From Acinetobacter sp. SAAs474 (lineage in GTDB: Bacteria; Pseudomonadota; Gammaproteobacteria; Pseudomonadales; Moraxellaceae): a DNA stretch of 64,000 nucleotides. The position numbers and the translations under genes were made by a program. Below the pieces are notes generated by a model. The model was not told where the DNA came from. It searched no databases and worked only from the letters and a program-made list of their open reading frames with translations. The stretch spans positions 1,550,001 to 1,614,000 of the forward strand of contig NZ_CP127915.1 in assembly GCF_032823475.1 (NCBI RefSeq), given 5' to 3'. Below are positions 1 to 10,800 of the stretch, one piece after another (position 1 is the stretch's first letter; each line of letters opens with the position of its first letter).

Positions 1-1341
1 GTTGAGAGTTTATCCTCATTTATTGGGGTTGATGCCAATAATCCAAAGCTGAGTAATGGTCGAATTTTAATTAATTTAAAACCGTATGCTGAACGTGATA
101 GTGCATCACAGGTCATGATGCGTTTGCGAAAACAATTTGATCAGGTTCAAGGAATTCAAGGTTGGATGCAGCCTGTGCAAGAGTTAAGTCTTGAAGATAT
201 TATTAGTCGAACCCAGTATCAATTGAGCCTTAGCACGACAAATTATCAAGATTTGCAACATTGGACCAGCATTTTAGTTGATGCTTTGGCTCAACGGCCA
301 GAGTTGATTGATGTAACCAGTAATGGTCATGGATTGGGCTTACAAGCCTTTATTGATGTCAATCGTGATGCCGCAGCACGCTTGGATTTAAGTCTTGAAG
401 ACATTAGTCTTGCCTTACAAAACTTGTTTGCACAGCGACAGATTGCAACATTATATACCCAGTCCAATCAATATCGTATTGTATTGGAGCTTGTGCCAGA
501 ATCGATACAACACGTTGATGATTTGGCACAAGTTTATATTCATAAGCATAGTGGCGAAGCTATTTTGTTGAGTTCAGTCGCCACCATTGTACAAAAACGT
601 GTTCCAATGCTTTTGCAACAACAATCACAGTTTCCAGTCAATAATGTGTCCTTTAATTTAGCAGAAGGTGTGGCATTGGGGGAGGCAATTCAGGCTATTC
701 ATCAAGTTGAACAACAATTAAATTTACCGGTTGAGGTCAAAGTTAAATTACAAGGCGCTGCGGCAGCTTATGAACATTCAAAACAACATACCTTCTGGTT
801 GGTGATTGCTGCGATTGTCACCATGTATATTGTGCTAGGGATATTGTATGAAAGCTTGATTCATCCTATTACTATTCTTTCTACTTTACCTTCGGCTGCA
901 ATTGGCGCCTTATTCGCTCTATTTATCGTGAATCGTCCATTAGATATGCTAGCATTAATCGGCATTATTCTATTGATTGGCTTAGTCAAAAAAAATGGCA
1001 TTATGATGGTGGATTTTGCTTTAGCTGCCCAACGTCATGAAGGAATGTCACCACAACAGGCCATTTACCAAGCTGCTTTAATGCGTTTTCGCCCAATTTT
1101 AATGACGACTTTGGCTGCATTAGCAGGTGCTATTCCATTGATATTGGCATCGGGTGCAGGAGCGGAGTTAAGACAACCACTGGGAATTGTCATGTTGGGA
1201 GGATTGTTATTCAGCCAAATTCTTACACTTTTTACAACACCCGCCGTTTATTTGTTTTTTGATCGTTTACAGCAATCTTTGCGGCGATCGGCTTCAAACT
1301 CAGACCAAGTGATTGCAGATGATAACGGGAGAGGGCTTTGA
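1..1341 (+). CDS. RND efflux pump inner-membrane subunit, MuxB/MdtB-like (5' end outside window)
   Basis: The reading frame is open from base 1, so only the C-terminal ~446 residues are present. It is the second half of an HAE1-type RND permease: a periplasmic porter/docking region, then a block of membrane helices starting near base 800, including the GILYESLIHP and ELRQPLGIVMLGG stretches typical of MdtB, MdtC and AcrB. The next gene encodes a second RND permease and the third an outer-membrane factor. That order matches MuxABC-OpmB and MdtABC, in which two different RND subunits form one heterotrimeric pump. The stop codon overlaps the TTG start of the next gene by 4 bp, which implies translational coupling. 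The adaptor gene would be expected just upstream, outside the window. Substrates cannot be read from the sequence; drugs and detergents are typical of the family. Confidence 0.9.
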   Translation, partial: VESLSSFIGVDANNPKLSNGRILINLKPYAERDSASQVMMRLRKQFDQVQGIQGWMQPVQELSLEDIISRTQYQLSLSTTNYQDLQHWTSILVDALAQRPELIDVTSNGHGLGLQAFIDVNRDAAARLDLSLEDISLALQNLFAQRQIATLYTQSNQYRIVLELVPESIQHVDDLAQVYIHKHSGEAILLSSVATIVQKRVPMLLQQQSQFPVNNVSFNLAEGVALGEAIQAIHQVEQQLNLPVEVKVKLQGAAAAYEHSKQHTFWLVIAAIVTMYIVLGILYESLIHPITILSTLPSAAIGALFALFIVNRPLDMLALIGIILLIGLVKKNGIMMVDFALAAQRHEGMSPQQAIYQAALMRFRPILMTTLAALAGAIPLILASGAGAELRQPLGIVMLGGLLFSQILTLFTTPAVYLFFDRLQQSLRRSASNSDQVIADDNGRGL

Positions 1342-4300
1342 AACTTCTCTCGACATTTATTGATCGACCAGTGGCCAGTATGTTAATTGCAGTTGCAATT
1401 TTTTTGTTGGGTATCTTGGCGTATTTACGTTTACCTGTTGCCGCTTTACCACAAGCAGATATTCCCACGATTGTCGTGCGTGCTCATTTACCCGGTGCCA
1501 GTCCTGAAAGTATGTCAGCAACAGTAGTAACACCATTAGAACGTGCGATGATGGGTGTTTCTGGTGTAAAGATGATAAATTCATCAAGCAATCAAGGTGC
1601 AGCACAAATTATTTTAAATTTTGATTTGGCGACAGATATTAATGAAGCGGCAAGAGAGGTACAGGCTGCAATTAATGTCGCAATGTCACAATTGCCTTCA
1701 GGTATGCCCAGCCCCCCTAAATATTTTAAGCTCAATCCAAGTCAAAGTCCTATTTTTTACTTAGCATTGAGTTCAGCCAATTTATCTGCAGGTCAATTGT
1801 ATGAAATTGCGAGTGATTTATTACAGCCAAGTTTGGCACAGATCAATGGGGTAGGAGAGGTTTCTATTGATGGAGCATCCATGCCTGCCGTACGGATTAT
1901 CTTTAATGCGAATGCGCTCATTTCACAAAATGTCACTTTAGAGCAAGTACGAGAAGCGATTGTAAAAAGTAACCGTACTCAAGCATTGGGTGTGGTTGAA
2001 ACTGAGCAATTACGTTGGCAAGTTGCTCTTTCTGATCATTTAAAAACAGCCGCAGATTTCGCTAATCTTGCAGTTTATCGTAATAATCAAACCATTGTAC
2101 GCTTAAAAGATATTGCACAAGTTCAGGATTCAGTAGAAAACCGTTATGTGAGTGGTTTTCATAATGGTCAACCTGCGGTGATTATTAAAATTAGCCGACA
2201 ACCGAATGCCAATACTGTTGCAACGATTGAGAAAATTAAAGCAAAACTACCTGAATTAAACATGATGCTATCAGGACGTGCTCAGCTGACGACAGTCATG
2301 GATGGATCAACAAATATTCAAGCAGGTTTGCAGGAAGCACGAAATACATTATTGCTTGCAATTGTTTTGGTCGTGATTGTTGTGGCATTGATGCTGGGCA
2401 GAATACAAAGTGCCTTAATTCCTGCTGTCGCATTAATTGTGGTATTGATTGGTGCAAGTAGTTTCGTGTATTGGGCTGGATTTTCACTTAATCATTTGTC
2501 AATTATGGCAGTCATTGTCGCAATTGGGCTGGTGGTTGATGATGCAATTGTCGTTCTGGAAAATATTGAACGTCATATTGAGCAAGGTGAACAACCGATT
2601 CAGGCGGCATTAAAAGGAATTCAAGAAGTTGCCACGACTTTGATTGCAATGAATTTAGCTTTAGTGGTGATTTTTATTTCTATTTTATTTATGGGGGGCG
2701 TGATTGAGCGTCTTTTTAGGGAGTTCTCGTTAACATTGGTGTTTATTGTGATGTTATCTGTGGTGATTTCACTGATATTGACACCTAGCTTATCTGCCCG
2801 TTATTTACAACCTTTAGCACAGTACCAGTATCAAACTTTATATCAGTATAGCCATCATTGGATGCAAAAACTAACACAGACGTATTTAGCTTCACTCAAG
2901 TGGATGCTTAAGCATCATTATGTGGTTATTTTATTGTGGCTAACTGCAATCAGCGGTTCTGTTTATCTTTATCAAATATTACCTAAAACTGTATTACCTG
3001 AACAGGATACAGGACAAGTTGAGGTATTTATTCGGGGTGATGATGGATTTTCATTTCAGATTATGCAGCCTAAGATAGCGACGTTTACTAAAGGTTTATT
3101 GAAAGATCCTGCTGTACAAAATGTAGTTGGCGTTTCAGGTGGTTCAGATGGCACCAGCAATTCATTTTTAATGGTGAGCTTAAAATCTAGAGCTGAACGA
3201 GATGGCCAAACGGCGGATGAAATTGTTGAGCGTTTAAAACAAAATGCACCGTGGCAAGCTGGTGCTATTTTCTCAGCACAAATAAAGCAAGTACTTGAAC
3301 TGGATAATCCATTTGGCAGTCATGGGCAAGATTATATGTTACTGCTGCAGTCGGATAATGTTGCATTGTTACGTGATTGGATTCCTAAAGTTGCACTCGC
3401 AATGCAAAAACTTCCTCAACTTGAAGAGGTTGAATCAATCGGAGATGAAGGTGTACAGCATGTTAAATTGGATATTGATCGTGAAAAAGCCCGACACTTC
3501 GGTGTAAATATAGACAGTATTGCGAGTGTTTTAAATAATTCATTTTCACAACGTCAAATCTCAACAATTTATGATCAACGACAGCAGTTTCATGTCGTCA
3601 TGGAAATTGATAGGCACTCTACTGAACAGCCAGAAGCTTTAGCCAATATTCGAGTACCAAATCAACACGGTACCCCCGTTCCATTGAGTAACTTTGCCAC
3701 ATGGTCCTATGGCATTAGTAATGATCGGGTTTATCGCCGTCATCAATCTGCGGCAATGGGTATTGGCTATGTTGTAAAACCAGAATATAGCCATGAACAA
3801 GCTGACGCTGCGATTCGTTCAGTCTTGGCTGAACTGATGTTACCCAATGAAATTTTTATGACCAGTGATCAAGAAGCAGAGGAACAGAGTTTACAAAGTG
3901 GTTTAAGTACACCAGTACTTATTTTAGTGGTGATGTTATTGATTTATATCGTGCTCGGTGTGACCTATGAAAGTGTCATTCATCCTTTTACGATTTTGTC
4001 CAGTATACCTGCAGTTGCTTTAGGTGCTTTGCTAACACTGTGGATGTTTAATTTTCATTTTACCCTTATTGCTTTATTAGGCATGTTTTTACTGATTGGG
4101 ATTGTGGTAAAAAATGCCATCTTATTGATTGATTTTACGTTAATCGAACGGCAAAAGGGCAAATCAGCTTATCAAGCCATATTATCAGCAGCAGAACTTC
4201 GATTTAGAGCGATTTTAATGACCAATATTGCAGCATTATTGGCTGCGATTCCATTGGCACTCAGTTGGGGAGAAGGTGCAGAATTACGCCAACCATTGGG

Positions 4301-4439
4301 TATCGTGATTGTCGGTGGCTTAGCACTCGGGCAATTACTCACTTTATATACCACGCCAGTATTGTATTTAATCTTAGAAAAATATGCTGATTTTTTTATA
4401 AGATCAAAAAATAAGTATGTGACTGATTTAGGTGAATAG
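1338..4439 (+). CDS. RND efflux pump inner-membrane subunit, MuxC/MdtC-like
   Basis: Complete 1033-residue RND permease, the normal family length. Helix 1 is near the N-terminus (after FIDRPVASML), two large periplasmic loops follow, and helix 4 carries AIGLVVDDAIVVLENIE with the paired aspartates of the HAE1 proton relay. This distinguishes it from metal (HME) pumps. The start is TTG, overlapping the upstream stop as TTGA, with a strong purine-rich ribosome site (GGGAGAGGG) just before it. No ATG gives a better N-terminus. It should assemble with the preceding RND subunit and the outer-membrane factor that begins 9 bp downstream. Hetero-trimer assembly is inferred from MdtBC and MuxBC. Confidence 0.93.
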   Translation: MKLLSTFIDRPVASMLIAVAIFLLGILAYLRLPVAALPQADIPTIVVRAHLPGASPESMSATVVTPLERAMMGVSGVKMINSSSNQGAAQIILNFDLATDINEAAREVQAAINVAMSQLPSGMPSPPKYFKLNPSQSPIFYLALSSANLSAGQLYEIASDLLQPSLAQINGVGEVSIDGASMPAVRIIFNANALISQNVTLEQVREAIVKSNRTQALGVVETEQLRWQVALSDHLKTAADFANLAVYRNNQTIVRLKDIAQVQDSVENRYVSGFHNGQPAVIIKISRQPNANTVATIEKIKAKLPELNMMLSGRAQLTTVMDGSTNIQAGLQEARNTLLLAIVLVVIVVALMLGRIQSALIPAVALIVVLIGASSFVYWAGFSLNHLSIMAVIVAIGLVVDDAIVVLENIERHIEQGEQPIQAALKGIQEVATTLIAMNLALVVIFISILFMGGVIERLFREFSLTLVFIVMLSVVISLILTPSLSARYLQPLAQYQYQTLYQYSHHWMQKLTQTYLASLKWMLKHHYVVILLWLTAISGSVYLYQILPKTVLPEQDTGQVEVFIRGDDGFSFQIMQPKIATFTKGLLKDPAVQNVVGVSGGSDGTSNSFLMVSLKSRAERDGQTADEIVERLKQNAPWQAGAIFSAQIKQVLELDNPFGSHGQDYMLLLQSDNVALLRDWIPKVALAMQKLPQLEEVESIGDEGVQHVKLDIDREKARHFGVNIDSIASVLNNSFSQRQISTIYDQRQQFHVVMEIDRHSTEQPEALANIRVPNQHGTPVPLSNFATWSYGISNDRVYRRHQSAAMGIGYVVKPEYSHEQADAAIRSVLAELMLPNEIFMTSDQEAEEQSLQSGLSTPVLILVVMLLIYIVLGVTYESVIHPFTILSSIPAVALGALLTLWMFNFHFTLIALLGMFLLIGIVVKNAILLIDFTLIERQKGKSAYQAILSAAELRFRAILMTNIAALLAAIPLALSWGEGAELRQPLGIVIVGGLALGQLLTLYTTPVLYLILEKYADFFIRSKNKYVTDLGE

Positions 4440-4447
4440 GAAAGAAG

Positions 4448-5845
4448 ATGCGAAGTTTAATCTATAAAAATCTAGTAAGCCTCAGCTGCATATTCATTTT
4501 AACGGCCTGTAGCTCTAATGCTGTACGATATCCTGTTGCATATAGCGCTCCGATCATAGAAACAGATGATCGATATCAATATGCAGATTTAAATTGGACA
4601 GCAACGTCAGTCATTAAAATTTCTGCTGAGCAATGGTGGCATATTTATCAAGATCCGATTTTAAGCCAGTTAATACAGCAATTGAATCAAGAAAATTTAA
4701 CCTTACAACAAGCTGAAGCACGTTATCAGCAAGCACAAGCACTACTTGATATACAGCGTGCTCATCGTTTTCCCAATATTACCGTCAATACTGCTGCAAA
4801 TCGTAATGGCGCTAAGCATAGCAGTATAAATAATCAATTTGGATCAGCAATTCAAGCCAGTTGGATACCAGATCTATGGGGAAGAGTGGCGAAAGCAATT
4901 GAAGGACAGCAAGCGAATCTCGCAGCAAATCATGCCGATTTAGATGCTGTAAAATTAAATCAACAGCTTTTAGCCATAGAAGCCTATTGGAATATTCGTG
5001 TGCTTGATGCACAGTTCGATCTACTGCAACATACCGAAAATAGCTATCTTCGCTTTGTACAAATCTTAAACAATCAATACACTGCTGGCATGATTGCTCG
5101 TGCGGATGTTATACAGGCAGAAGCACAGTTAAAACAGGTACAAATTCAACTGGTTGAAAGTGTTCGTGCTCGAAATTTACAACAAAATATTTTAGCCGTA
5201 TTACAAGGTAAAAGTGTTGCTCAATTTCAATTGGTGAAACAAAAGCAAACATTTATAGTGCCATATGTTCCCACTCAACTACCGAGTCGATTATTGATAC
5301 AGCGTCCTGATGTGATTCGTGCAGAACGTGAGTTAGCAATCACACATGCTGAGCTTGGTTTAGCACAAACAGCATGGCTTCCTGATGTCACGATTGGTTT
5401 AAATGGAAGTCTAAATAGTCAAATTTTGAGTACTCTTTTCCAATCACCACAATATTTATGGTCTACAGGTTTACAGGCTGTAGCCCTTGTTTTTGATGGT
5501 GGAAAACGACGTGCAGAAGTTGCTCAGGCTCAAGCGAGTTATGCTGAAAAATTAGCAGCATATAAACAATCGATATTAATCGGTTGGAAAGATGTTGAAG
5601 ATGCGTTATTGCAGGTTGCAAGTTTTCAACAGCAACACACTGAACAAGAAAAATTATTTGCTTTAGCGATCGAAAATGAACAAGTTGCCAATCAGCGCTA
5701 TCAGGCTGGCTTAGTCACGTATTTAGAAGTTGTCACTGCGCAAAACTTAAGACTGCAGGTCGAACAAGACCAGTTGCAGTTAAAGTTATCACAATTAAAG
5801 AATACAGCACAATTGATTGCAGCATTGGGTGGGAAGGTGAAATAA
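4448..5845 (+). CDS. Outer-membrane efflux lipoprotein, NodT/OprM family
   Basis: 465 residues with a lipoprotein signal: basic MRSLIYK, a hydrophobic run and the lipobox LTAC, so Cys21 would be lipidated. The body carries the two TolC/OprM repeats, including the RPDVIRAERELAITHAELGL region characteristic of NodT-family factors and a helical C-terminal repeat ending in QLIAALGGKVK. It lies 9 bp after the second RND subunit and would supply the outer-membrane channel of the tripartite pump, as OpmB does for MuxABC. No transcription terminator with a clear T-run was found in the 157 bp downstream. Confidence 0.92.
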   Translation: MRSLIYKNLVSLSCIFILTACSSNAVRYPVAYSAPIIETDDRYQYADLNWTATSVIKISAEQWWHIYQDPILSQLIQQLNQENLTLQQAEARYQQAQALLDIQRAHRFPNITVNTAANRNGAKHSSINNQFGSAIQASWIPDLWGRVAKAIEGQQANLAANHADLDAVKLNQQLLAIEAYWNIRVLDAQFDLLQHTENSYLRFVQILNNQYTAGMIARADVIQAEAQLKQVQIQLVESVRARNLQQNILAVLQGKSVAQFQLVKQKQTFIVPYVPTQLPSRLLIQRPDVIRAERELAITHAELGLAQTAWLPDVTIGLNGSLNSQILSTLFQSPQYLWSTGLQAVALVFDGGKRRAEVAQAQASYAEKLAAYKQSILIGWKDVEDALLQVASFQQQHTEQEKLFALAIENEQVANQRYQAGLVTYLEVVTAQNLRLQVEQDQLQLKLSQLKNTAQLIAALGGKVK

Positions 5846-6002
5846 GCCTTGTAAAGCATTGTGATATTCCAGTTACTTTTCTAGCGATATTTTATTTCAG
5901 TTAAATGAATAGTGTAATCACTGAAAATAAGATGACGATAGTTGGTACATGTAAGAGTTAGAAAATGTCATCATTTTTTTATTGATATCAGGATAATTTA
6001 TT

Positions 6003-6371
6003 TTGTTAAGCCAGAAAAAAAAATTAGCGATACAACAACTTATTATTGAAATATTGAATAAACACGTTGCTGGATTAGCCGTGGATCAGCTTTATATTCA
6101 AATCAATATGGTTAAATCTTGTAGTTTAGCAAGTATTTATCGAATACTGTCTGAAATGAGAAAATTAGGTATCGTTCGTAAAACTGAATTCGCTCGTCAA
6201 AAAGCCATTTATACGATGGCGCAACAGCAGTTAAATTGCAGTGTAATGGATGTGTCGACGAGTGAAATATCGCCATGTATTGACCAAGATATTTTGCTTG
6301 ATTTTAAGCAACTACTCGATAAATATCAAAATGAGTTCACCAATATGGATGTTGTACTATATAAAAAATAA
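6003..6371 (+). CDS. Short Fur-fold DNA-binding protein lacking the usual metal-site motif
   Basis: 122 residues from a TTG start; no in-frame ATG gives a full helix-turn-helix. The N-terminal ~75 residues read like the Fur/Zur/PerR winged helix: LIIEILNKHVAGLAVDQLY, then SLASIYRILSEMRKLGIVRK, which corresponds to the recognition helix and wing. The C-terminal half is degenerate. The His/Cys cluster normally found after the wing (HHH-H-C region of Fur) is replaced by a stretch with only two scattered cysteines, and the protein is about 20-30 residues shorter than Fur. It may be a metal-independent or redox-responsive family member, or a decaying gene. It sits alone between two RND operons. 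Low-complexity and AT-rich composition matches the surroundings. Confidence 0.65.
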   Translation: MLSQKKKLAIQQLIIEILNKHVAGLAVDQLYIQINMVKSCSLASIYRILSEMRKLGIVRKTEFARQKAIYTMAQQQLNCSVMDVSTSEISPCIDQDILLDFKQLLDKYQNEFTNMDVVLYKK

Positions 6372-6498
6372 ACACATTTTGTGTCAAGAGAGTCACCTTA
6401 CTTAATAGTCTGAAATAATCCTGATGCCTTAGCTTATATACCATTCAAATTAAATGACTGGCTACTCTATTTAACTGTGACTTCAAGATGGGTCACTG

Positions 6499-6516
6499 CA
6501 CCGTCATTGTACGGTG
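6499..6516 (+). terminator. Possible intrinsic terminator after the Fur-like gene
   Basis: CACCGT and ACGGTG form a 6-bp stem around a 6-nt loop and are followed by ATTATTCTTTT. It lies about 130 bp beyond the Fur-like stop codon and before the metal-pump operon. The T-run is broken, so an operator role is also possible. Confidence 0.4.
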
Positions 6517-6574
6517 ATTATTCTTTTAGATAAATTCTATTTATTATTGATCTAAAATCCTACCGATCAACTTT

Positions 6575-6591
6575 CTTAATGTGATCTTAAT
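6575..6591 (+). promoter_or_regulatory. CTTAAT-N5-CTTAAT direct repeat, candidate OmpR-family response-regulator box
   Basis: Two perfect CTTAAT hexamers are separated by GTGAT and lie about 50 bp before the adaptor start. This is the geometry of PmrA/QseB-class boxes (hexamer, 5-bp spacer, hexamer; 11-bp period), so one regulator dimer would contact one DNA face. The operon it precedes ends in an OmpR-family regulator/kinase pair, the natural candidate for binding. A near-identical arrangement occurs at 47864-47880 beside the second two-component system. Confidence 0.5.
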
Positions 6592-6639
6592 AACTTGATT
6601 TTAGCCTGACATAGAAAAATTTCTTTGAGGGCGGGGGCG

Positions 6640-7884
6640 GTGAGTCAACACGTAAACATACGATGTCATAAAAAACTGTTATTTGCGATTGGTATATTGG
6701 TCGTGCTGATTCTCTGCATATGGTTGGGTCGTGATTTATTGTCTCATCACAATAAAACGGTATCGGTACAGGAAACTGATGTTGCAAGTAGTGATGCCAT
6801 GAGGCGCGATGTTTCTGGCAAGCATATACTCATTTCTGCGCAACAAATGAAGCAGGCTGGTATTTTAATACAGCATTTGGGTCTTCCAAACACAGCTATT
6901 CAAGCAACTTTATCTTTACAGGGGCAGACACAATGGTCACCCGAGAGTAAGGTGGTTTTGACCAGTCCAGTCGCTGGCGTGGTACAACAAATTTTGGTCC
7001 AGCCTTTGGCAACCGTTGTACGTAATGACAATGTATTGATGATCAATAGTCCAGATCTCATTCAAATTCAAAATGACATATTGCAAATCCATGCACAGCA
7101 ACAACTGGCACAGCAAACTTTAGCACGCGAACGTCAATTATTTGCAGAAGGGATTATTGCTGAAAAACGTGTACAAGAAGCACAAAACCACATACAACGT
7201 TTGAATATCGACTTAAGTGCCAAACAACGTCTGTTGCAGTTTATGGGAGGGAACAGTGCCACTGGTCTAAATCCTATCGTGTCTGTAAAAAGTCCAGCCA
7301 GTGGTCAGATAGAGAGTTTATTCGTTTCTACAGGTCAGTATGTAGACGTAGGTATGGTACTAGGACAGTTGGTAAATGCTGACTTACCTTTACAGTTGCA
7401 ATTGCAGGCAAGTTTAGCGGACAGTCAATATATTGATGTTGGCGATACGGTTAAAGTTGAAGGTTGTGAAATTACCGGCAAGGTACAGAAAATCGCGCCT
7501 ACATTGGCAGGTAATACACAAACTCAAAATATCATCGTGCAAATGAATACCAAGCATCGCTGTCTTCGTGTACAACAATTTGTCAAAGCACAAGTGCAAA
7601 GTCATTATCCAGCCACAATGGCAGCTTGGACTGTACCAAGTACTGCACTAACATTAAAAGATGGTCAATATTTCGTTTTCGTTAGAAATCAAAATGGCTT
7701 TATGGTCATTCCTGTCAATGTCGTGGGTGAAAACCAACAACAACGGTATATTCGCTCAACAAGTTTAAAACCAGAGATGCAGATTGCAACGCATGGTGTT
7801 GAACGTCTCAAAGCAGTTTGGTTAGGTTTTGGTGCTGAACAAGTCCCAGCAAGCAACAATCATTCGACAGCTGCAGTAGATTGA
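6640..7884 (+). CDS. Periplasmic adaptor of heavy-metal RND pump, CzcB/CusB-like
   Basis: About 414 residues of the membrane-fusion (HlyD/CusB) family. A short cytoplasmic N-terminus and one membrane anchor (LLFAIGILVVLILCIWLG) are followed by a lipoyl-like half-motif, a helical hairpin rich in Gln (QIQNDILQIHAQQQLAQQ) and beta-barrel/C-terminal domains. The GTG at 6640 is preferred over an upstream TTG at 6625 because GAGGG lies about 9 bp before the GTG. It starts the operon adaptor - HME pump - DUF3240-like - outer-membrane factor - regulator - kinase, and ends 10 bp before the pump gene. No N-terminal His/Met-rich metal-binding tail is visible. The metal is unknown; Co, Zn, Cd, Ni, Cu and Ag are all known for the family. 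Confidence 0.88.
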   Translation: MSQHVNIRCHKKLLFAIGILVVLILCIWLGRDLLSHHNKTVSVQETDVASSDAMRRDVSGKHILISAQQMKQAGILIQHLGLPNTAIQATLSLQGQTQWSPESKVVLTSPVAGVVQQILVQPLATVVRNDNVLMINSPDLIQIQNDILQIHAQQQLAQQTLARERQLFAEGIIAEKRVQEAQNHIQRLNIDLSAKQRLLQFMGGNSATGLNPIVSVKSPASGQIESLFVSTGQYVDVGMVLGQLVNADLPLQLQLQASLADSQYIDVGDTVKVEGCEITGKVQKIAPTLAGNTQTQNIIVQMNTKHRCLRVQQFVKAQVQSHYPATMAAWTVPSTALTLKDGQYFVFVRNQNGFMVIPVNVVGENQQQRYIRSTSLKPEMQIATHGVERLKAVWLGFGAEQVPASNNHSTAAVD

Positions 7885-7894
7885 GGTCAAGCAC

Positions 7895-10800
7895 ATGTTG
7901 AAACGTATTATTGCATTTTCACTGAGTCAACGCATCCTGGTTTTGCTGATAGGGCTGGCAATTAGTGTGGCTGGCTATATGGCTTTTACCAAGCTACCGA
8001 TTGATGCTTTTCCAGATGTGTCAAGTACTCAAGTTCAGATCGTGATGAAATCACCGGGTATGACGCCAGAAGAAGTAGAAAGTCGTATCGTGGTACCGAT
8101 TGAACAAGAAATGCTGGGAATTCCGCATCAAACTGTATTGCGTTCGCAATCTAAATATGCAATCGCCATCATTACCCTAGATTTTGCTGAAGGTACAGAT
8201 CCTTATTGGGCCAGACAACAAGTTAATGAGCGCTTAAATGGTGTCATATCGGTATTGCCAAGTAGTGCTTCAGGTGGAATAGCACCGATGACCACGCCTT
8301 TGGGTGAATCATTTATGTTTACCTTGCATGGCCCACTCAATAACATGGAAAAACGGACTTTATTAGATCGAGTTATCCGTCCACAGTTACGTAAAATCGA
8401 AGGAGTCGCTGATGTTAATGCTTTAGGCGGTTTGGTGCAGACTTTTGAAGTCATACCAAATTTAGCAGCTTTAGCAGCACGTGGTTTATCACTGAATCAA
8501 CTACAACAGGCGATTGAACTCAACAATGCCAGTGATGGTGCAGGCCGACTCAATGAAAATGGTGAGTCATTGTTGATTCGTAGCGATAGTCGTATCAGTA
8601 CCTTAGCTGAATTGGGCGATATAATTGTATCTAGCAATCAGGGCGTTTTGGTTCAAGTGAAAGATGTGGCAACAGTACGTACAGGTGCTTTAACGCGTTA
8701 TGGTGCTGTGACTGAAAATGGTCAGGGTGAAGCGGTTGAAGGGATTGTCCTCAGTTTAAAAGGTGCTAATGCGCGTCAGGTGGTACAACAGGTACGTGAA
8801 CACTTACAAGAAATTGAAAAAACGTTACCTGCTGGCACCACCATTGAGCCATTTTATGATCGTGGTGAGTTGGTTAATCGAGCCATTCATACCGTCAGTA
8901 AAACATTATTTGAAGCTATTATTCTTGTCTTAATTTTACTGTTACTGTTCTTAGGAAATTTACGCTCTGCATTAGTGGTTGCTGTTATTTTACCATTGTC
9001 TGCATTAAGTACATTTTTAATGATGTATCAGTTTGGCCTGAGTGCTAACTTGATGTCACTTGGTGGCTTAACCATTGCGATTGGTTTATTGGTTGATGCT
9101 GCTGTAGTCGTGGTTGAAAATATCGAAATGCAGTTAGCTGAGGCATATCAATCTAAAAATCGCGCATTTTTACCAATATTGAATGTAATCTATCGTGCAG
9201 TTTGTGAAGTTTCAGTGCCTGTGACCGCTGGTATGATCATTATCATGTTGGTCTTTATTCCACTGATGACGCTTGAAGGTCTTGAAGGCAAATTATTTGC
9301 TCCCGTTGCATTGACGATTGTTTTTGCATTGTCGAGTTCGCTATTCTTTTCTTTAACGCTTATCCCTGTGCTCTGTTCTTTTTTTCTAAAGCCTCAAGCT
9401 CATCACACATCATTTGTTGTACGTCAGCTTGAAGCAGCTTATAGCAAGATTTTGAATGCCAGCTTGGCCAATCCGAAAAAAGTCTATGTGATGGCAAGTG
9501 TAGCGTTATTGGCCGCGATTTTGACTTTTCCATTGATTGGTAAATCATTTATGCCGACGATGGATGAAGGCGATACCATTTTACAGTTGGAAAAAATTCC
9601 ATCGATTAGTCTGCAAAACTCGATTATGTTGGACTTGGATATTCAACAACGCATTTTAAAACAAGTACCTGAAGTTAAAAGGATTGTGGCACGTACGGGC
9701 TCTGATGAACTTGGTTTGGATCCCATGGGGCTGAATGAAACAGATAGTTTTATTGTGCTTAAACCGCAAGATCAGTGGAATGGTCAAACCAAACAACAAA
9801 TTCTAGAGAAAATACGTTATGTCTTAAATGATGTTCCAGGGGTAAATCTAACCTTTAGTCAACCGATTGAAATGCGTACATCCGAGATGCTTTCAGGAGT
9901 ACGGGGTGATTTGGCGGTAAAAATTTTTGGTACAGATCTCGACCAACTGAATGAGTTATCCAAACAAATTGCTGGAATTTTACAGGGTATTGAAGGCAGT
10001 GAAGATGTCATGACCTTGGAAAACTCTGGCGTGCAATATCAAGAATTACGTATTCACCGTGATATGGCAGTACGTAATCAGCTGGATAGCCAAAACATTC
10101 AAGCACAACTGAAAATGTTGATTGAAGGTAAAGAGATTGGTTCGATTATTCAACAAGGTCGCCCGATACCATTAATGATCAAAGGCGATCCAGATTTGAG
10201 TCAGTCCAGTTTTAACTTATCCAATATTGCATTACCCATTGAAAATGCTGCTGCAGTTCCATTGCTATCTTTGGCTGAAATGATCAAAACTGAAGGTGTG
10301 GTAAAAATTGATCGTGAAAATGCCTCACGAATGTCAGTGGTCCGTTCTAACGTACGTGATCGTGATTTGGTGGGTTTTGTTGATGAAGCCAAACTAAAAG
10401 TAGCTGAAAAAATCCAATTACCTGCGGGTTATCATTTGAAATGGGGTGGACAATTTGAAAATCAACAACGTGCTGCAGCACGCTTGATGCTGGTCGTTCC
10501 AGCAGCCTCGACGATGATCTTTTTCTTATTATTCACAACATTAGGTTCTGTACGTCAAGCAGTATTGGTATTTAGCAATATTCCATTTGCACTTATTGGT
10601 GGCGTGTTAGCGCTGGCAATAACGGGTGAATATCTGTCAGTGCCTGCTTCAGTTGGGTTTATTGCGTTAATGGGAATTGCCGTACTCAATGGTCTGGTGA
10701 TGATTAGTTATTTTAATCAGTTAATTGCTCGTGGTGTTGAGATCGAAGAGGTCGTCCGAGAAGGTGCAATGCGTCGTCTGCGTCCCGTAATGATGACTGC

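Noticed and set aside
5891..5930. TTTATTTCAG/CTGAAAATAA near-palindrome after the outer-membrane factor
   Set aside because: It is imperfect, very AT-rich and lacks a terminator tail or a known operator consensus.
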